Position numbers and translations under genes: made by a program. The notes under the pieces were generated by a model. It ran no database searches and was not told the origin of the DNA. It saw nothing but the letters and a program-made list of their open reading frames with translations. This document shows positions 6,476-6,779 of a DNA stretch of 6,779 nt, in pieces; position 1 is the first letter of the stretch, and each line of letters begins with the position of its first letter. Source of the DNA: an uncultured Thermoanaerobacterales bacterium (GTDB lineage Bacteria; Bacillota; Clostridia; Christensenellales; UBA1242); NCBI GenBank assembly GCA_900557695.1, contig USTP01000055.1:1-6779 (forward strand). Reading direction: 5' to 3'.

Positions 6476-6638
6476 ATGTTTTTGATGCACTATAATATAT
6501 AATTGATAAAAATTTCAAAACCCACACAACAAAATCTTCAAACAACTTTGTCTTATAGGTTTGAAAACCAACCTTTATGCTATAATTTGCGAGTTTTATC
6601 CAAATTGTTATTTATGTCAGTTATTATTATGACAAATT
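6456..6638. repeat. Repeated 13-mer in the divergent promoter region
   Basis: ATTATGACAAATT occurs twice in the same orientation, at 6456-6468 and 6626-6638, 170 bases apart. The first copy lies in the spacer of the lipoprotein promoter and the second overlaps the -35 of the rightward promoter. Both carry half of a TGAC/GTCA inverted repeat (6460-6474; TGTCA 6615-6619 with TGACA 6630-6634). This could be a shared regulator site, though AT-rich composition raises the chance rate. The rest of the 6413-6689 intergenic stretch holds only AT-rich promoter-like sequence, including an extended -10 (TGCTATAAT, 6578-6586). Confidence 0.35.
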
Positions 6639-6657
6639 AAAAAATATATGTTATAAT
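6629..6657 (+). promoter_or_regulatory. Promoter of the rightward gene starting at 6690
   Basis: ATGACA (6629-6634, 5 of 6) and a perfect TATAAT (6652-6657) with a 17-base spacer. The TGT just before the -10 makes it an extended -10 element. It lies 32 bases upstream of the ATG at 6690. Confidence 0.7.
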
Positions 6658-6689
6658 ATTATTAGCGTAAAATAAGGGGGTAAATGTTC

Positions 6690-6731
6690 ATGGCAAAAGG
6701 TTTATTTGAATATTATAAAACACCCAAGGGG
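6690..6731 (+). CDS. Start of an unidentified gene, cut off by adapter sequence
   Basis: Fourteen genuine codons, MAKGLFEYYKTPKG, follow a strong AAGGGGG site (ending at 6680, 9 bases before the ATG) and a good promoter. An in-frame ATG at 6684 is only 3 bases from that site and is less likely. The 3' end is missing: at 6732 the sequence becomes Nextera adapter, and the frame stays open through it, adding the artefact LSLIHISEPTRLDVIS. I do not recognise the family from 14 residues. The gene is divergent from the lipoprotein gene and may share regulation with it. Confidence 0.6.
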
Positions 6732-6779
6732 CTGTCTCTTATACACATCTCCGAGCCCACGAGACTCGACGTCATCTCG
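6732..6779 (+). other. Illumina Nextera adapter read-through (artefact)
   Basis: CTGTCTCTTATACACATCT (6732-6750) is the Nextera transposon mosaic end. CCGAGCCCACGAGAC (6751-6765) is the rest of the read-2 adapter. TCGACGTC (6766-6773) occupies the i7 index slot, and ATCTCG (6774-6779) is the start of the P7 sequence. The order and spacing match the library construct exactly. Its higher GC also breaks from the AT-rich sequence before it. None of it belongs to the organism. Confidence 0.98.

Noticed and set aside
6413..6490. N-terminal extension of the lipoprotein to the ATG at 6490
   Set aside because: It would put 26 residues before the signal peptide, has no ribosome binding site, and overlaps the TTGACG/TATACT promoter.
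6596..6604. DnaA-box-like TTATCCAAA as a sign of oriC
   Set aside because: It is a single copy with one mismatch; no cluster or dnaA gene accompanies it.
6690..6779. A 30-residue protein MAKGLFEYYKTPKG plus LSLIHISEPTRLDVIS as a complete small gene
   Set aside because: The second half is translated adapter; only the first 14 residues are genuine.
1..6779. CRISPR array, tRNA, rRNA, transposon genes or riboswitch
   Set aside because: No regularly spaced repeats, cloverleaf-like sequence, transposase motif or conserved aptamer was seen by eye; the transposon end at 6732 is the library adapter.

Overview
The window is an AT-rich stretch of a low-GC Gram-positive-type (Bacillota/Clostridia-like, probably uncultured) chromosome. 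It carries the conserved rpmH-rnpA-yidD-yidC-jag cluster, with strong GGAGG/GGGGG-type ribosome binding sites and sigma-A-like promoters. The taxonomic placement is inference from gene content, base composition and protein style; there is no rRNA to confirm it. The right end is not biological: the last 48 bases are Illumina Nextera adapter read-through, so this looks like the end of a short-read assembly contig.

Layout, left to right. Positions 1-37 look like a plus-strand intrinsic terminator for a convergent gene outside the window. Positions 84-2426 (minus) encode a 780-residue membrane protein: an N-terminal four-helix CvpA-like module followed by about 600 residues of predicted extracytoplasmic, mostly helical, degenerately repeated sequence. 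It has its own promoter (2457-2485), which overlaps a strong inverted repeat. A clear intrinsic terminator (2622-2645) separates it from the ribosomal-protein operon. That operon runs on the minus strand from a near-perfect promoter at 5479-5508: rpmH (bL34), rnpA (RNase P protein), yidD (membrane insertion efficiency factor), yidC (membrane insertase with a very large external loop) and jag/khpB (KH-R3H RNA-binding protein). Gaps are short and two junctions overlap, which suggests translational coupling. Positions 5597-6412 (minus) encode a lipoprotein with two bacterial Ig-like modules and its own terminator and promoter. After an AT-rich divergent promoter region, a plus-strand gene starts at 6690 but is cut off after 14 codons by the adapter.

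How the genes work together: the operon couples ribosome and RNase P components (L34, RnpA) to membrane protein biogenesis (YidD, YidC) and to an RNA-binding regulator linked to the cell envelope (Jag). Both flanking genes also encode envelope proteins (a polytopic CvpA-like protein and a lipoprotein), and YidC is a plausible insertion route for the polytopic one. Two of the usual neighbours of this cluster in Bacillota are absent: mnmE/mnmG after jag, and dnaA with DnaA boxes next to rpmH.

I found no CRISPR array, tRNA, rRNA, transposase or phage gene. The items most worth a second look are the CvpA-like protein with its repeat-containing ectodomain, the enlarged YidC loop, and the repeated 13-mer shared by the two divergent promoters. 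The adapter tail should be removed before any use of the sequence.
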